Source: CAYJLW01 sp964370965
Lineage (GTDB): Bacteria; Actinomycetota; Acidimicrobiia; UBA2766
DNA: 43,777 nt
Direction: 5' to 3'
Assembly (NCBI GenBank): GCA_964370965.1
Contig: CAYJLW010000031.1
Coordinates: 1-43,777, forward strand
The position numbers and the translations under genes were made by a program. The notes under the pieces are model-generated. The model was not told the origin of the DNA. It saw nothing but the letters and a program-made list of their open reading frames with translations, and searched no databases. Positions 24,205 through 32,112 of this stretch are shown piece by piece. Each line of letters begins with the position of its first letter. Position 1 is the stretch's first letter.

Positions 24205-24785
24205 GCGAAGACCTCAAGGAGATCGAGGAGATCCTCGAGCAGATCCGGGAGACCGTCGACACAGCCCGGCCGGTGCCGCTCTCGGCGTCGGTGATGGTCA
24301 ACCGCGAGGAGCTCCTGCAACAGCTCGACGAGGTGCTCGAGAACCTTCCGGAGGAGTTCCGCAAAGCCCGCTGGCTGCTCAAGGAGCGCGACGAGGTCCT
24401 CGAGCGGGCCCGACGGGAATCCGAGGAGATCCTGCAGGGAGCCCGGGACGAGTCCCGCCGCCTCGTCTCCCAACAGGAGGTCGTCCGCCTCGCCGCCAAG
24501 TCCGCCCAGGACCTCCTCGACGACGCGAAGGAGGCTGCCCGCGCGAAGGTCTTCCAGGCGGAGGACTACGTGGACAAGAAGCTCGGTGGTTTCGAGGTGG
24601 CGCTGAACAAGACCCTCGACACCGTCCACACGGCTCGGGCCCGCCTCCGCAAGGGACCCGTCAACGAGGAGGATTTCGCCCCTGAGGCCTCAGCCGAGGC
24701 CGACCGCTTCGCCACGCCGCCTCCCCAGCACTACGACATGGTCGACCAGACCGGCGAGCACTTCTTCGACCAGGACGACCTGTAG
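24201..24785 (+). CDS. DivIVA/SepIVA-like coiled-coil protein
   Basis: 194 aa, almost wholly charged helix from ~40 to ~150 (EELLQQLDEVLENLPEEFRK, then RESEEILQGARDESRRLVSQ). The N terminus (ILEQIRETVDTARPVPLSAS) resembles the mycobacterial septation protein SepIVA, encoded in the same neighbourhood there. It is also often misnamed an ATP synthase b-like protein. Expected to be a cytoplasmic coiled-coil scaffold for envelope growth or division. The last ~40 residues are disordered and acidic. ATGA overlap with coaD; a perfect 13-bp hairpin begins in its stop codon. Confidence 0.8.
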   Translation: MSEDLKEIEEILEQIRETVDTARPVPLSASVMVNREELLQQLDEVLENLPEEFRKARWLLKERDEVLERARRESEEILQGARDESRRLVSQQEVVRLAAKSAQDLLDDAKEAARAKVFQAEDYVDKKLGGFEVALNKTLDTVHTARARLRKGPVNEEDFAPEASAEADRFATPPPQHYDMVDQTGEHFFDQDDL

Positions 24786-24810
24786 AGGGGGGAGCGAGCT
24801 CCCCCCTCTA
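24783..24810 (+). terminator. Perfect 13-bp hairpin starting in a stop codon
   Basis: TAGAGGGGGGAGC, 2-nt centre, GCTCCCCCCTCTA. The first three bases are the stop of the DivIVA-like gene. Strongest gene-end member of the G-tract hairpin group. No T run. Confidence 0.6.
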
Positions 24811-24854
24811 GCTCCCCCTCAGGACCCGCCGCCGTACGGTTCCGCCGCCGTTGC

Positions 24855-24873
24855 GGCCGGGCGGAGCCCGGCC
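24855..24873. repeat. Hairpin GGCCGGGC-gga-GCCCGGCC
   Basis: Perfect 8-bp stem with the same arms as 100-118. Lies in the 240-bp gap before yceD, which otherwise holds only the yceD promoter. Confidence 0.5.
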
Positions 24874-24962
24874 TTGGGACCGGGTCACCGTCGTTTCGGG
24901 ACTCGGTGGAGCAGCGCCAGTCAGCGGAGCAATGCAACAGGCACATTCCAGAATCTTCCTAG

Positions 24963-24971
24963 TGCTATGCT
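24963..24971 (+). promoter_or_regulatory. Extended -10 promoter of yceD-rpmF
   Basis: TGCTATGCT is a TGN-TANNNT extended -10 in a short AT-richer stretch. Transcription would start near 24978, 3-5 nt before an ATG at 24982 and ~48 nt before the ATG at 25027. Confidence 0.55.
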
Positions 24972-25026
24972 TGCGAGCCGCATGCGCGTTCTCACCATTC
25001 CGCACGGGTCCGAGACGGAGCCCTCG

Positions 25027-25539
25027 ATGGCCGTACGAGTCGACGTCACAGGCGTGGCCGGAGTCCCCGGGGCCGTGCGTGAGGTCGACGTCGAGGTGCC
25101 CCTCGACGACCCCCCGGCCGCCTTCTCCCGCGCCCAGGGCCCCGCCACCGTGAACGGGCTGCTCGAGGGCGTCCTCGAGGGTGTGGTCGTGGCCGCCCGG
25201 GTGAGCGCGGAGGTCGCGACGCAGTGCCGGCGCTGCCTGCGCGACCTCGCCGAGGGCGTCTCGACCGATGTCACGGAGCTCTTCAGCGACGACCCGGACC
25301 TCGCCGAGGCCGACGTGTACCCGATCTCCGACCACGAGATCGAGCTCGACAAGCTGGTGCGCGACACGGTCGTTCTGGCACTGCCCGAGACCCCCCTGTG
25401 CCGGAGCGACTGCGCCGGCCTCTGTGTTCGCTGCGGCACCGACCTGAACGACGGCCCGTGTGGTTGCCCCGAGGAGCCGGGCGATCCGCGCTGGGACGTC
25501 CTCGCGGAGCTGTTCCCAGACCAGGCAAAGGAGACCTGA
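25027..25539 (+). CDS. yceD: YceD (DUF177) family protein
   Basis: 170 aa. DUF177 proteins are linked to 23S rRNA/50S maturation and are typically encoded directly before rpmF, as here. Central strand region ARVSAEVATQCRRCLRDL and the C-terminal Cys-rich motif CRSDCAGLCVRCGTDLNDGP with a further CGC suggest metal binding. ATG at 25027 has GGAG 6 nt upstream; an in-frame ATG at 24982, almost at the predicted transcription start, would add 15 residues. Overlaps rpmF (TGATG). Confidence 0.88.
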   Translation: MAVRVDVTGVAGVPGAVREVDVEVPLDDPPAAFSRAQGPATVNGLLEGVLEGVVVAARVSAEVATQCRRCLRDLAEGVSTDVTELFSDDPDLAEADVYPISDHEIELDKLVRDTVVLALPETPLCRSDCAGLCVRCGTDLNDGPCGCPEEPGDPRWDVLAELFPDQAKET

Positions 25540-25715
25540 TGGCCGTCCCCAAGCAGAAGAAGTCCAAGCGCCGCACCCGGAACCGCCGGGCGCAGTACAA
25601 AGCGAGCCTGCCCACGTACGCGGCCTGTCCCCGTTGCCACCAGCCGATCCAGCCGCACACCGCCTGCCAGAACTGCGGTCACTACAAGGGCCGGACCGCC
25701 ATCGAGGTGGAGTGA
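25539..25715 (+). CDS. rpmF: 50S ribosomal protein L32, zinc-binding form
   Basis: 58 aa. N-terminal MAVPKQKKSKRRTRNRRAQ is the L32 hallmark; CPRC and CQNC give a four-cysteine zinc site. AAAGGAGA ribosome site 4 nt upstream; coupled to yceD by a TGATG overlap. Confidence 0.97.
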   Translation: MAVPKQKKSKRRTRNRRAQYKASLPTYAACPRCHQPIQPHTACQNCGHYKGRTAIEVE

Positions 25716-25779
25716 GGGCCCGCCGGGGAAGAACCCGGGCGTTGCCCACGGCCCTGAAAGCCCCCCACCAGGGACGCCC

Positions 25780-26709
25780 ATGACCCGGCCCGTGGTCGTG
25801 GCCGTGGACGCCGCCGGCGGGGACTTCGGCCCGGAACCGCTCGTGGAGGGCGCCCTGCGGGCGGCCCGCAGGGATGTGAGCGTGCTCCTCGCCGGCCCGC
25901 CCGGCACCCTGCCGGATGCCGGGTCGTTGCCGGCGAACGTCGCCGTCGTCCCCTCCGGTCCCGCCATCCCGATGGACGCCGACCCCGTCGCCGCCGTCCG
26001 CGCCCACCGTGACGCCAGCGTGCTCGTCGCTGCCGGGTGCGTGAGCGCTGGGGAGGCGGACGCCTTCGTCTCCGCCGGGTCGACGGGGGCCGGCGTGGCC
26101 GCCGCCCGCCTCCGACTCCGCCGTCTCCCCGGGGTCTCCCGCCCCGCTCTCGCCGCCGCGCTGCCCTCCTTCGACGGCCGCCGACGCCTCCTGCTCGACG
26201 CCGGAGCGAACGCCGACTGCCGGCCGGAATGGCTCCCGGGCTTCGCCCGTCTGGGGCGCGCCTACGCGACAGCCCGATGGGGTCTGGCAGAGCCCGTCGT
26301 CGGCCTCCTCAACATCGGCACCGAGGACGCCAAGGGCAACGCCCTCGCCCGCGAGGCCCACGGTCTCCTCGAACCCGAGTCCTGGTTCGCGGGCAACGTG
26401 GAGGGCTACCACCTGTTCCGGGGGCCGGCCGACGTCGTCGTGACCGACGGCTTCACGGGAAACGTCGCCCTCAAGGTGCTCGAGGGCGGCGCTCGTGCCC
26501 TCGCCGGAGAAGGTGGCGCCGTGCCCGAGGGCGAGGGCGGGTCGCTGCTGCTCGGAGTCCGCGGGGTGTGCGTCCTCGCGCACGGGGCGTCCCGTCCCGA
26601 CGAGTTCTGCCGGGCGATCCTGGCGGCGGCGGCGTCAGTGTCCTCCGGAACCGTCGAGGCGCTCGCCGGGAGCGCCGAGGAGGTCGTGCGGGCGGGGGTG
26701 CGCCCGTGA
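25780..26709 (+). CDS. plsX: Phosphate acyltransferase PlsX
   Basis: Makes acyl-phosphate from acyl-ACP for membrane phospholipid synthesis. 309 aa. Motifs: VVVAVDAAGGDFGPEPLVEG (family AVDAMGGD, here Ala for Met), FVSAGSTGAGVAA, LLDAGANADCRPEWL, LLNIGTEDAKGN, and FAGNVEGYHLFRGPADVVVT followed by DGFTGNVALK. 64 nt after rpmF; its stop overlaps the rnc GTG as GTGA. Slightly short at the C terminus relative to ~330 aa homologues. Confidence 0.93.
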   Translation: MTRPVVVAVDAAGGDFGPEPLVEGALRAARRDVSVLLAGPPGTLPDAGSLPANVAVVPSGPAIPMDADPVAAVRAHRDASVLVAAGCVSAGEADAFVSAGSTGAGVAAARLRLRRLPGVSRPALAAALPSFDGRRRLLLDAGANADCRPEWLPGFARLGRAYATARWGLAEPVVGLLNIGTEDAKGNALAREAHGLLEPESWFAGNVEGYHLFRGPADVVVTDGFTGNVALKVLEGGARALAGEGGAVPEGEGGSLLLGVRGVCVLAHGASRPDEFCRAILAAAASVSSGTVEALAGSAEEVVRAGVRP

Positions 26710-27455
26710 ACCTCGACTACTGCCAGGACCGTTTCGACTACCGCTTCTCCGACTCCGACATCCTCGCCCAGGCGCTCCGGCACCGCTCCTACGTGGCCGA
26801 GAACCCGGGCTGCGAATCCAACGAACGCCTGGAGTTCCTCGGCGACGCCGTCCTCGGGATCGTCGTCACGGACGTGCTCTACCGGCGCTACCCCGAGCTT
26901 GCCGAGGGTGATCTCGCCAAGGCTCGCTCGGCGGTCGTGAACGCCGAGATGCTCGCCCACGTCGCCGCCGAGATCGGCCTCGGCGAGTACCTGTACCTCG
27001 GCAAGGGCGAGGACGCCTCCGGCGGTCGGGAAAAGCCCTCGATCCTCGCCGACGCCCTCGAGGCGGTCATCGGCGCCGTCTACCTGGACGGCGGCGCCGC
27101 CTGTGCCCGACGGTTCATCCTCGGCCTGCTCGAGGAGCATCTCGACAACGCCGCCGCCGGGGAGGGCAGCAAGGACTACAAGACGCGCCTGCAAGAAGCC
27201 GCCACGCGACGCTGGGGGCAGCTTCCTGTCTACGACGTGCGGGCCTTCGGGCCCGACCACGCGAAGCGTTTCGAAGCCACGGTGTACCTCGACGACGCCT
27301 CCGCCGGTCTCGGGACCGGCCGATCCAAGAAGCAGGCGGAACAGGCCGCTGCCCGCGTGGCCTGGGAGGCGCTCACGGCGCCGGCCGAGAACGACGCGGG
27401 CGCCGAGGAGGAGGCCGCCGCCGGTGCGGCCGAGGGAGGCGACCGCGATGGCTGA
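26706..27455 (+). CDS. rnc: Ribonuclease III
   Basis: Cleaves double-stranded RNA in rRNA and mRNA processing. 249 aa. The catalytic signature NERLEFLGDAVLG (E43, D47) and the second metal site DALEAVIGAVYLD (D116, E119) are intact. A C-terminal dsRNA-binding domain follows (DYKTRLQEAATRRWGQLPVY ... GTGRSKKQAEQAAARVAWEAL), then an Ala/Glu-rich tail. GTG start coupled to plsX; end overlaps mutM by 8 nt. Confidence 0.96.
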   Translation: MNLDYCQDRFDYRFSDSDILAQALRHRSYVAENPGCESNERLEFLGDAVLGIVVTDVLYRRYPELAEGDLAKARSAVVNAEMLAHVAAEIGLGEYLYLGKGEDASGGREKPSILADALEAVIGAVYLDGGAACARRFILGLLEEHLDNAAAGEGSKDYKTRLQEAATRRWGQLPVYDVRAFGPDHAKRFEATVYLDDASAGLGTGRSKKQAEQAAARVAWEALTAPAENDAGAEEEAAAGAAEGGDRDG

Positions 27456-28284
27456 TCTGCCTGAGATCGAGGTCGCCCGCCGCGACCTCGAACGCGAGGT
27501 GGCGGGACGCAAGTTCAAGTCCGCCGACGTCAGGGACATGAAGGCCGTGGCCCGACACCCGAACAAGAGCGCGTACGCCAAACGGCTCGAGGGAGCCAAG
27601 GTGCGTTCATTCGACCGCCGGGGCCGCTTTCTGGTGGGCAAGCTCGACACCGACGAGCTCTGGGTGCTCGATCTGGGGGCCACCGGCGCCCTCGTGCGCA
27701 TCCCGTCGGCGAAGAAGCAGGTGCCGGCGGACGCCACCGTGGTCTGGGCGTTCACACAGGGCGGCGGCCTCGTCCTCGCGGACCCGAAGAAGGCGGCGGA
27801 GACCTTCGTGGTGGCGAAAGACGAGTTCGAGGCGCTCCGTGACGTCGAGCTGCTCGGACTCGATCCGTTGGAGAGCCCGATCCCGTGGCAGCGGTTCGGC
27901 CAGCTCCTCGCCGAACGCAAGGGCAAGCTCCGCACGCTCCTCCTGGACCCGAAGTTCGTCGTGGGCATCGGCCCGGTCTACGCCGACGAGATCCTCTTTC
28001 ACGCCGGTCTCCGCCACGACCGGGCCTCGGCGTCGCTGTCCCCCCACGAGGTGCGTCGCCTGTACCGGGCTCTGGTCGAGACCCTCATGGAGGCAATCAA
28101 GTACCGGGGGACGTCCGTTGACGAGGACGGCTACGTCGACATGTTCGGCAAGCCGGGCGAGTTCAACGAGTTTCTCCGCGTGTACCGCCGGTGTGGCGAG
28201 TCCTGCCGCCGTTGCCGTTCCAGGATCGAGCGGCTCAAGGTCTCCGGGCGTGCGCACTACTACTGCCCTCAGTGCCAGTCCTGA
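27448..28284 (+). CDS. mutM: Fpg/Nei family DNA glycosylase homologue with altered active site
   Basis: 278 aa with the full Fpg layout: N-terminal domain, H2TH region (LLLDPKFVVGIGPVYADEIL) and a C-terminal zinc finger with CxxC-x16-CxxC. The usual catalytic N terminus P-E-L-P-E-V-E is here A-D-L-P-E-I-E after Met, so the Schiff-base Pro is Ala and the catalytic Glu is Asp; the RRxK lysine is Arg (RRGRFL), the H-L-G-M-S-G loop is DLGATG, and the G-I-G-N-I-Y asparagine is Pro. Position between rnc and smc is the standard one for mutM. Standard 8-oxoguanine excision is doubtful; a subfamily with another chemistry, or a DNA-binding protein, is possible. No alternative start restores the motif. 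Confidence 0.8.
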   Translation: MADLPEIEVARRDLEREVAGRKFKSADVRDMKAVARHPNKSAYAKRLEGAKVRSFDRRGRFLVGKLDTDELWVLDLGATGALVRIPSAKKQVPADATVVWAFTQGGGLVLADPKKAAETFVVAKDEFEALRDVELLGLDPLESPIPWQRFGQLLAERKGKLRTLLLDPKFVVGIGPVYADEILFHAGLRHDRASASLSPHEVRRLYRALVETLMEAIKYRGTSVDEDGYVDMFGKPGEFNEFLRVYRRCGESCRRCRSRIERLKVSGRAHYYCPQCQS

Positions 28285-28352
28285 CCCAACGCAGGGACAG
28301 GACCCGGCGCGCCACACCCCCCCCGGGACCCGTCCGTTCCCACGGCGGCCGG

Positions 28353-28358
28353 TAGCCT
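28353..28358 (+). promoter_or_regulatory. Leaderless -10 box of smc
   Basis: TAGCCT, then 7 nt, then ATG. No ribosome site. Confidence 0.5.
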
Positions 28359-28365
28359 CCTGCCG

Positions 28366-31300
28366 ATGTTCCTGAAGGCGCTGCAGATCCGGGGGTTCAA
28401 GTCCTTCGCCAACCGCACTGATCTCGAGCTCATGCCCGGGATCACGGTCGTGGTGGGGCCCAACGGCTCGGGCAAGTCGAACCTCGTCGACGCCCTCGCC
28501 TGGGTGCTGGGGGCACAGGGCGCCCGCACCCTGCGGGGGGAACGCATGGAGGACGTCATCTTCTCCGGTTCCCCCGCACGTCAGGCCCTCGGGCGGGCGG
28601 AAGTCACCCTGACCATCGACAACAGCGCCGGCCTCATCCCGGTGGACCTGCCCGAGATCTCCCTCGGTCGTTGCCTGTTCCGGTCGGGCGAGAGCCGCTA
28701 CACGCTCAACGGCGAGAATGTGCGCCTGCTCGACCTCACCGAGCTGCTCTCCGACTCCGGCGTGGGCCGGCAGCTCCACACAATCGTGGGTCAGGGCCAG
28801 ATCGACGGCGTCCTCCTGTCCCGGCCCGAGGACCGTCGGGTCACGATCGAGGAGGCCGCCGGCGTCCTGAAGCACCGCAAGCGCCGGGAGCGGGCGTTGC
28901 GCCGCCTCGAGATCGTCGAGGCCGACCTCGTGCGCCTCTTCGACGTCGCAAGGGAGCTGAACCGCCAGATCCGCCCCTTGGAGCGCCAGGTCGAGGGCGC
29001 CCGCCGCCATGAGGACCTCGCTGCCGAGGCGCGCCTCCTGGCCCTTTGGGAGGCCGGGGAGCGGATCCGTCTCCGCCGGGCCGACGACTGCAGAGCCGGT
29101 GAGGCGGCGGCGGCTGCCCGCACCGCTCTCGGCGAGGCGCGGGCACAGGAGGAAGCGGCCGCTGCCGAGTGCGCTGAGCGCGAGGAGGAGGTCTCCGCCG
29201 TCGCCACCCGGGCCGAGGTCGCCCGTTCGCTGAGCGACCGCGCCGAACGCTCCACGGCCAGGGTCGCCGCCCTCGGGGAGATAGCGTCGGAACGGGCCCG
29301 GGCGATGCGGGGTCGGCTGCACGCCCTCGCCGAGGCGGAGGCCGCCCGCGACGCCGGCGTCGCGGACCGGGAGGCCCTGGCAGCCGAGCTCGCCGCCGTC
29401 GTCACCGGAGAGCAGTCCCTGGCAGAGAGGCTCAGCAGCCAGGACGACGCCGAACGCCGGCACCGGGCCGCGGAATCGGCGCTCGAGGCCGCCTGGCGGG
29501 CCGCCGGCCTCGACGGGGACGACCGCAGGGGCGCTCTCGAGGCCCAGCACGCCGCCCTCCTCGCCGCCCGTGACCGGGCGAGCGCCGAGACCGCCCGGGC
29601 CGAGGAACGCCACGGCGTCCTCGAGACGCGCCTCGCCCAGCTCGCCGACGGCGCCGAGGACCTCCGGAGCGAGATCGAGCGTCTCGACGCCGCCGCGGCC
29701 CCGCTGGCCGAACGACTCACGCGAGTCGAGTCCCTCCGGCGCCGGGCAGAGGACGAAACGGCCTCGTTGGTCGAGTCGCAGCGTCGCTGGACGAGTGAGG
29801 CCGCGTCGCACAGGGCCCGGGCGGAGTCCCTCGAGGCGAGCCTCGCCGAGGGTGTCGGAGCGAAGGCTGCCCGCGGGGCGCTCACGGATCGCTTCGGTTT
29901 CCTTCCCCGCGTTCGCGACGTCCTCATGGTGGAGCGGGGGGCCGAGCTCGCTGTCGCCGCTGCCCTCGGCCACGTCCTCGGTGCCGTTCTTCTGCCGGGC
30001 GGTGACGCCGCGGCGGCGGTCGGGGTCGTCAAGGGCGTGACGGACGGTTCCCTGTCCCTCGGCGTCGCTCCCGACGACAGGGCGCCGGCGGGGCCGGCCG
30101 TTGACCCGGCGGCCCTGGGCGTCCTCTCCCTCCTCGAGCTCATCCGCCCCCTCCACGGCGAGTACCGCTGGATGGTCGAGGCCCTGCTGCGCCGCCACGC
30201 CGCCCCGTGCTACCTGGCGCGCTCACCCCAGCAGGCCCTGGCCCTCTCCAAGGCCCACCCGGACCTCGTGTTCGTGACGGCCGAGGGTGACCGTTTCGAG
30301 GGCGGCCTCCTGGCCGTGCGCTCGCCGCAGCGTGGTGCCGCCACAGACCCGGCACTGGCTGCTGCGGAGGCCCGCCGCTCCGCCGAGACGGCCGCACGGC
30401 GGGGCAAGGAGGTCGCCGCCCAGCTTGCCCGCCGAGAGGAGGAGCTTGTCCGCCTCCGGGACGAAGAGGCCGCCCTGGGGCGCGAGCTCGCGGAGAGCGA
30501 CGCTCTCCTCACGGCCCAGGCCGACGTCCTCATGCGCTCGGAGGCGTCCGACGCCGACCTGCGCCGGGAACGGGCGACCCTGGACGCCCAGCTGGGCGAG
30601 CTCCGCCGGGCGCTCGTCGCCGACGGCGAACGCCTCGCGGAACTCGAGCGCCTTCGCGACACCGAGGGCGAGACGGCGTCCCAGGAGGAGCGGGAGCGCC
30701 TTCAGCACCAGCGCCGCACCCTCGAGTCGGAGGGCGAGGCCTTGAGACGCCAGGCACTCGCGCTGGAGGCCGAACGCGCCCGCGCCGAGGAGCGCCGCCG
30801 GGTCCTCACAGAACGCCTCGCCGAGTTCGACCGCGCCGAATCGGAGGGAGCGGGGCTGCGGGCGGAGGCGGCCGCGCAGCGAGTCGCCGTGGAGGCGGCG
30901 CTGCCCCGCCTCGGAGACCTCGCGGACGTCGCGCGGGCCTTGGGCTCCGAGGCAGCCCGCCGCCGCGACCACGCCCGGGGTGACCTCGCCCGGCTGCAGG
31001 GGGAACGTGACGACCTCCTTGGGCGTCTCGGCGTCGCGCGCACCCGCCGGCGCGATCTCCAAGGCGGCCTCCAGTCCCTCTTGGAGGCCGAGCAGAGCGC
31101 CCGCCTCGACGTCGCCGAGGCGCGGCTGCGTCTCGAGGCATCCGAGGAGGCCCCCCGGCGGGAGCTCGGGGCCAGTGTCGAAGACGCGCTCGGCGCCGTC
31201 CTCCCCGAGGGCACGGAACCGTCCGCCGTGGCGGGTCGCCTGGATGCCGTGGAACGGGAGTTGCGGCGCATCGGCCCTGTCAACCCGCTCGCCTTGGAGG

Positions 31301-31890
31301 AGTTCGAGGTTCTCAAAGAGAGGCGCGATCTCCTGACGCGCGAGCTGGAGGACGTGAACGCCGCCAAGCGTGACATCTTGAAGGTCGTGCACGAGGTCGA
31401 CCGCAAGATCTCCGAGATCCTCACGTCCGCCTACGCCGACGTCGCTCGCCACTTCGCCGATCTCTTCGCTCTCCTCTTCCCCGGCGGCGAGGGTCGGGTC
31501 GTGCTCACGAAACCCGAGGACGTCCTTGAGACCGGCATCGAGATCGAGGCCCGCCCCAGCGGCAAGTCCCTGAAGCGGCTCTCTCTGCTGTCGGGCGGGG
31601 AACGCTCCTTGGCGGCCCTGGCGTTCCTGTTCGCCGTCTTCCGGGCGCGGCCCAGCCCCTTCTACGTCCTTGACGAGGTCGAGGCCGCCCTCGACGACAT
31701 CAACCTCCACCGCTTTTGTAGCCTCCTGCGCGAATTCCGGCGCGATTCCCAGATCCTCGTCGTCACCCACCAGAAGCGCACCATGGAGGTCGCCGACATC
31801 CTCTACGGCGTGTCCCTGGGTAAGGACGCCACGTCGCGGGTTCTCGCCCAGCGGATCTCCGACCTCGACCTCTCCGAGGACCTCGTCTGA
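28366..31890 (+). CDS. smc: Chromosome segregation ATPase SMC
   Basis: Ring-forming ATPase that organises and segregates the chromosome with ScpA/ScpB. 1174 aa. N-terminal head with Walker A GPNGSGKSN at 31-39 and a Q-loop region; long coiled coil rich in Ala, Glu and Arg; hinge ~510-620 (RGALTDRFGFLPRVRDVLMV ... GVVKGVTDGSLSLG); second coiled coil; C-terminal head with signature LSGGERSLAALAF near 1076 and Walker B FYVLDEVEAALDD (D1103, E1104). 81 nt after mutM with its own -10. A 46-bp palindrome follows its stop. Confidence 0.96.
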   Translation: MFLKALQIRGFKSFANRTDLELMPGITVVVGPNGSGKSNLVDALAWVLGAQGARTLRGERMEDVIFSGSPARQALGRAEVTLTIDNSAGLIPVDLPEISLGRCLFRSGESRYTLNGENVRLLDLTELLSDSGVGRQLHTIVGQGQIDGVLLSRPEDRRVTIEEAAGVLKHRKRRERALRRLEIVEADLVRLFDVARELNRQIRPLERQVEGARRHEDLAAEARLLALWEAGERIRLRRADDCRAGEAAAAARTALGEARAQEEAAAAECAEREEEVSAVATRAEVARSLSDRAERSTARVAALGEIASERARAMRGRLHALAEAEAARDAGVADREALAAELAAVVTGEQSLAERLSSQDDAERRHRAAESALEAAWRAAGLDGDDRRGALEAQHAALLAARDRASAETARAEERHGVLETRLAQLADGAEDLRSEIERLDAAAAPLAERLTRVESLRRRAEDETASLVESQRRWTSEAASHRARAESLEASLAEGVGAKAARGALTDRFGFLPRVRDVLMVERGAELAVAAALGHVLGAVLLPGGDAAAAVGVVKGVTDGSLSLGVAPDDRAPAGPAVDPAALGVLSLLELIRPLHGEYRWMVEALLRRHAAPCYLARSPQQALALSKAHPDLVFVTAEGDRFEGGLLAVRSPQRGAATDPALAAAEARRSAETAARRGKEVAAQLARREEELVRLRDEEAALGRELAESDALLTAQADVLMRSEASDADLRRERATLDAQLGELRRALVADGERLAELERLRDTEGETASQEERERLQHQRRTLESEGEALRRQALALEAERARAEERRRVLTERLAEFDRAESEGAGLRAEAAAQRVAVEAALPRLGDLADVARALGSEAARRRDHARGDLARLQGERDDLLGRLGVARTRRRDLQGGLQSLLEAEQSARLDVAEARLRLEASEEAPRRELGASVEDALGAVLPEGTEPSAVAGRLDAVERELRRIGPVNPLALEEFEVLKERRDLLTRELEDVNAAKRDILKVVHEVDRKISEILTSAYADVARHFADLFALLFPGGEGRVVLTKPEDVLETGIEIEARPSGKSLKRLSLLSGGERSLAALAFLFAVFRARPSPFYVLDEVEAALDDINLHRFCSLLREFRRDSQILVVTHQKRTMEVADILYGVSLGKDATSRVLAQRISDLDLSEDLV

Positions 31891-31945
31891 CACGTTCCGG
31901 GGCCCGAGAGCGCCGGGCTCCCACAGGGGCCCCGAGCCCGCCGCC

Positions 31946-31991
31946 GTTCGCGTGCAGAAACGAACGTCTGCGTTACGTTCTGCACGCGAAC
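31946..31991. repeat. 46-bp symmetric palindrome between smc and ftsY
   Basis: Perfect 14-bp outer arms, GTTCGCGTGCAGAA (31946-31959) and TTCTGCACGCGAAC (31978-31991), a symmetric ACG/ACG interruption, then inner arms AACG/CGTT around TCTG. In total 18 of 23 positions per side pair. It has a lower GC content than its surroundings and no T run. It is not like the G-tract hairpins elsewhere in the window. It could be a stable RNA hairpin at the smc 3' end or a site for a dimeric DNA-binding or recombining protein. Confidence 0.9.
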
Positions 31992-32099
31992 ACCGTTCGG
32001 GCGGGGAGATGGGCGTCGCCGAGCGGGTGCGTGCGGGCGGTGCGGCGGCGGCGCCCGGGGCCCGCCCGGGCGGCTTCGCCCGCTGGAGGAGCCGTCTCC

Positions 32100-32105
32100 T
32101 AGAGT
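32100..32105 (+). promoter_or_regulatory. Leaderless -10 box of ftsY
   Basis: TAGAGT, then 7 nt, then ATG. No ribosome site in the gap. Confidence 0.5.
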
Positions 32106-32112
32106 CCCCCGG

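Noticed and set aside
31946..31991. A LexA box or dif site within the 46-bp palindrome
   Set aside because: GAAC and GTT half-sites are six bases apart instead of four, and the layout does not match the 28-bp XerC/XerD pattern.
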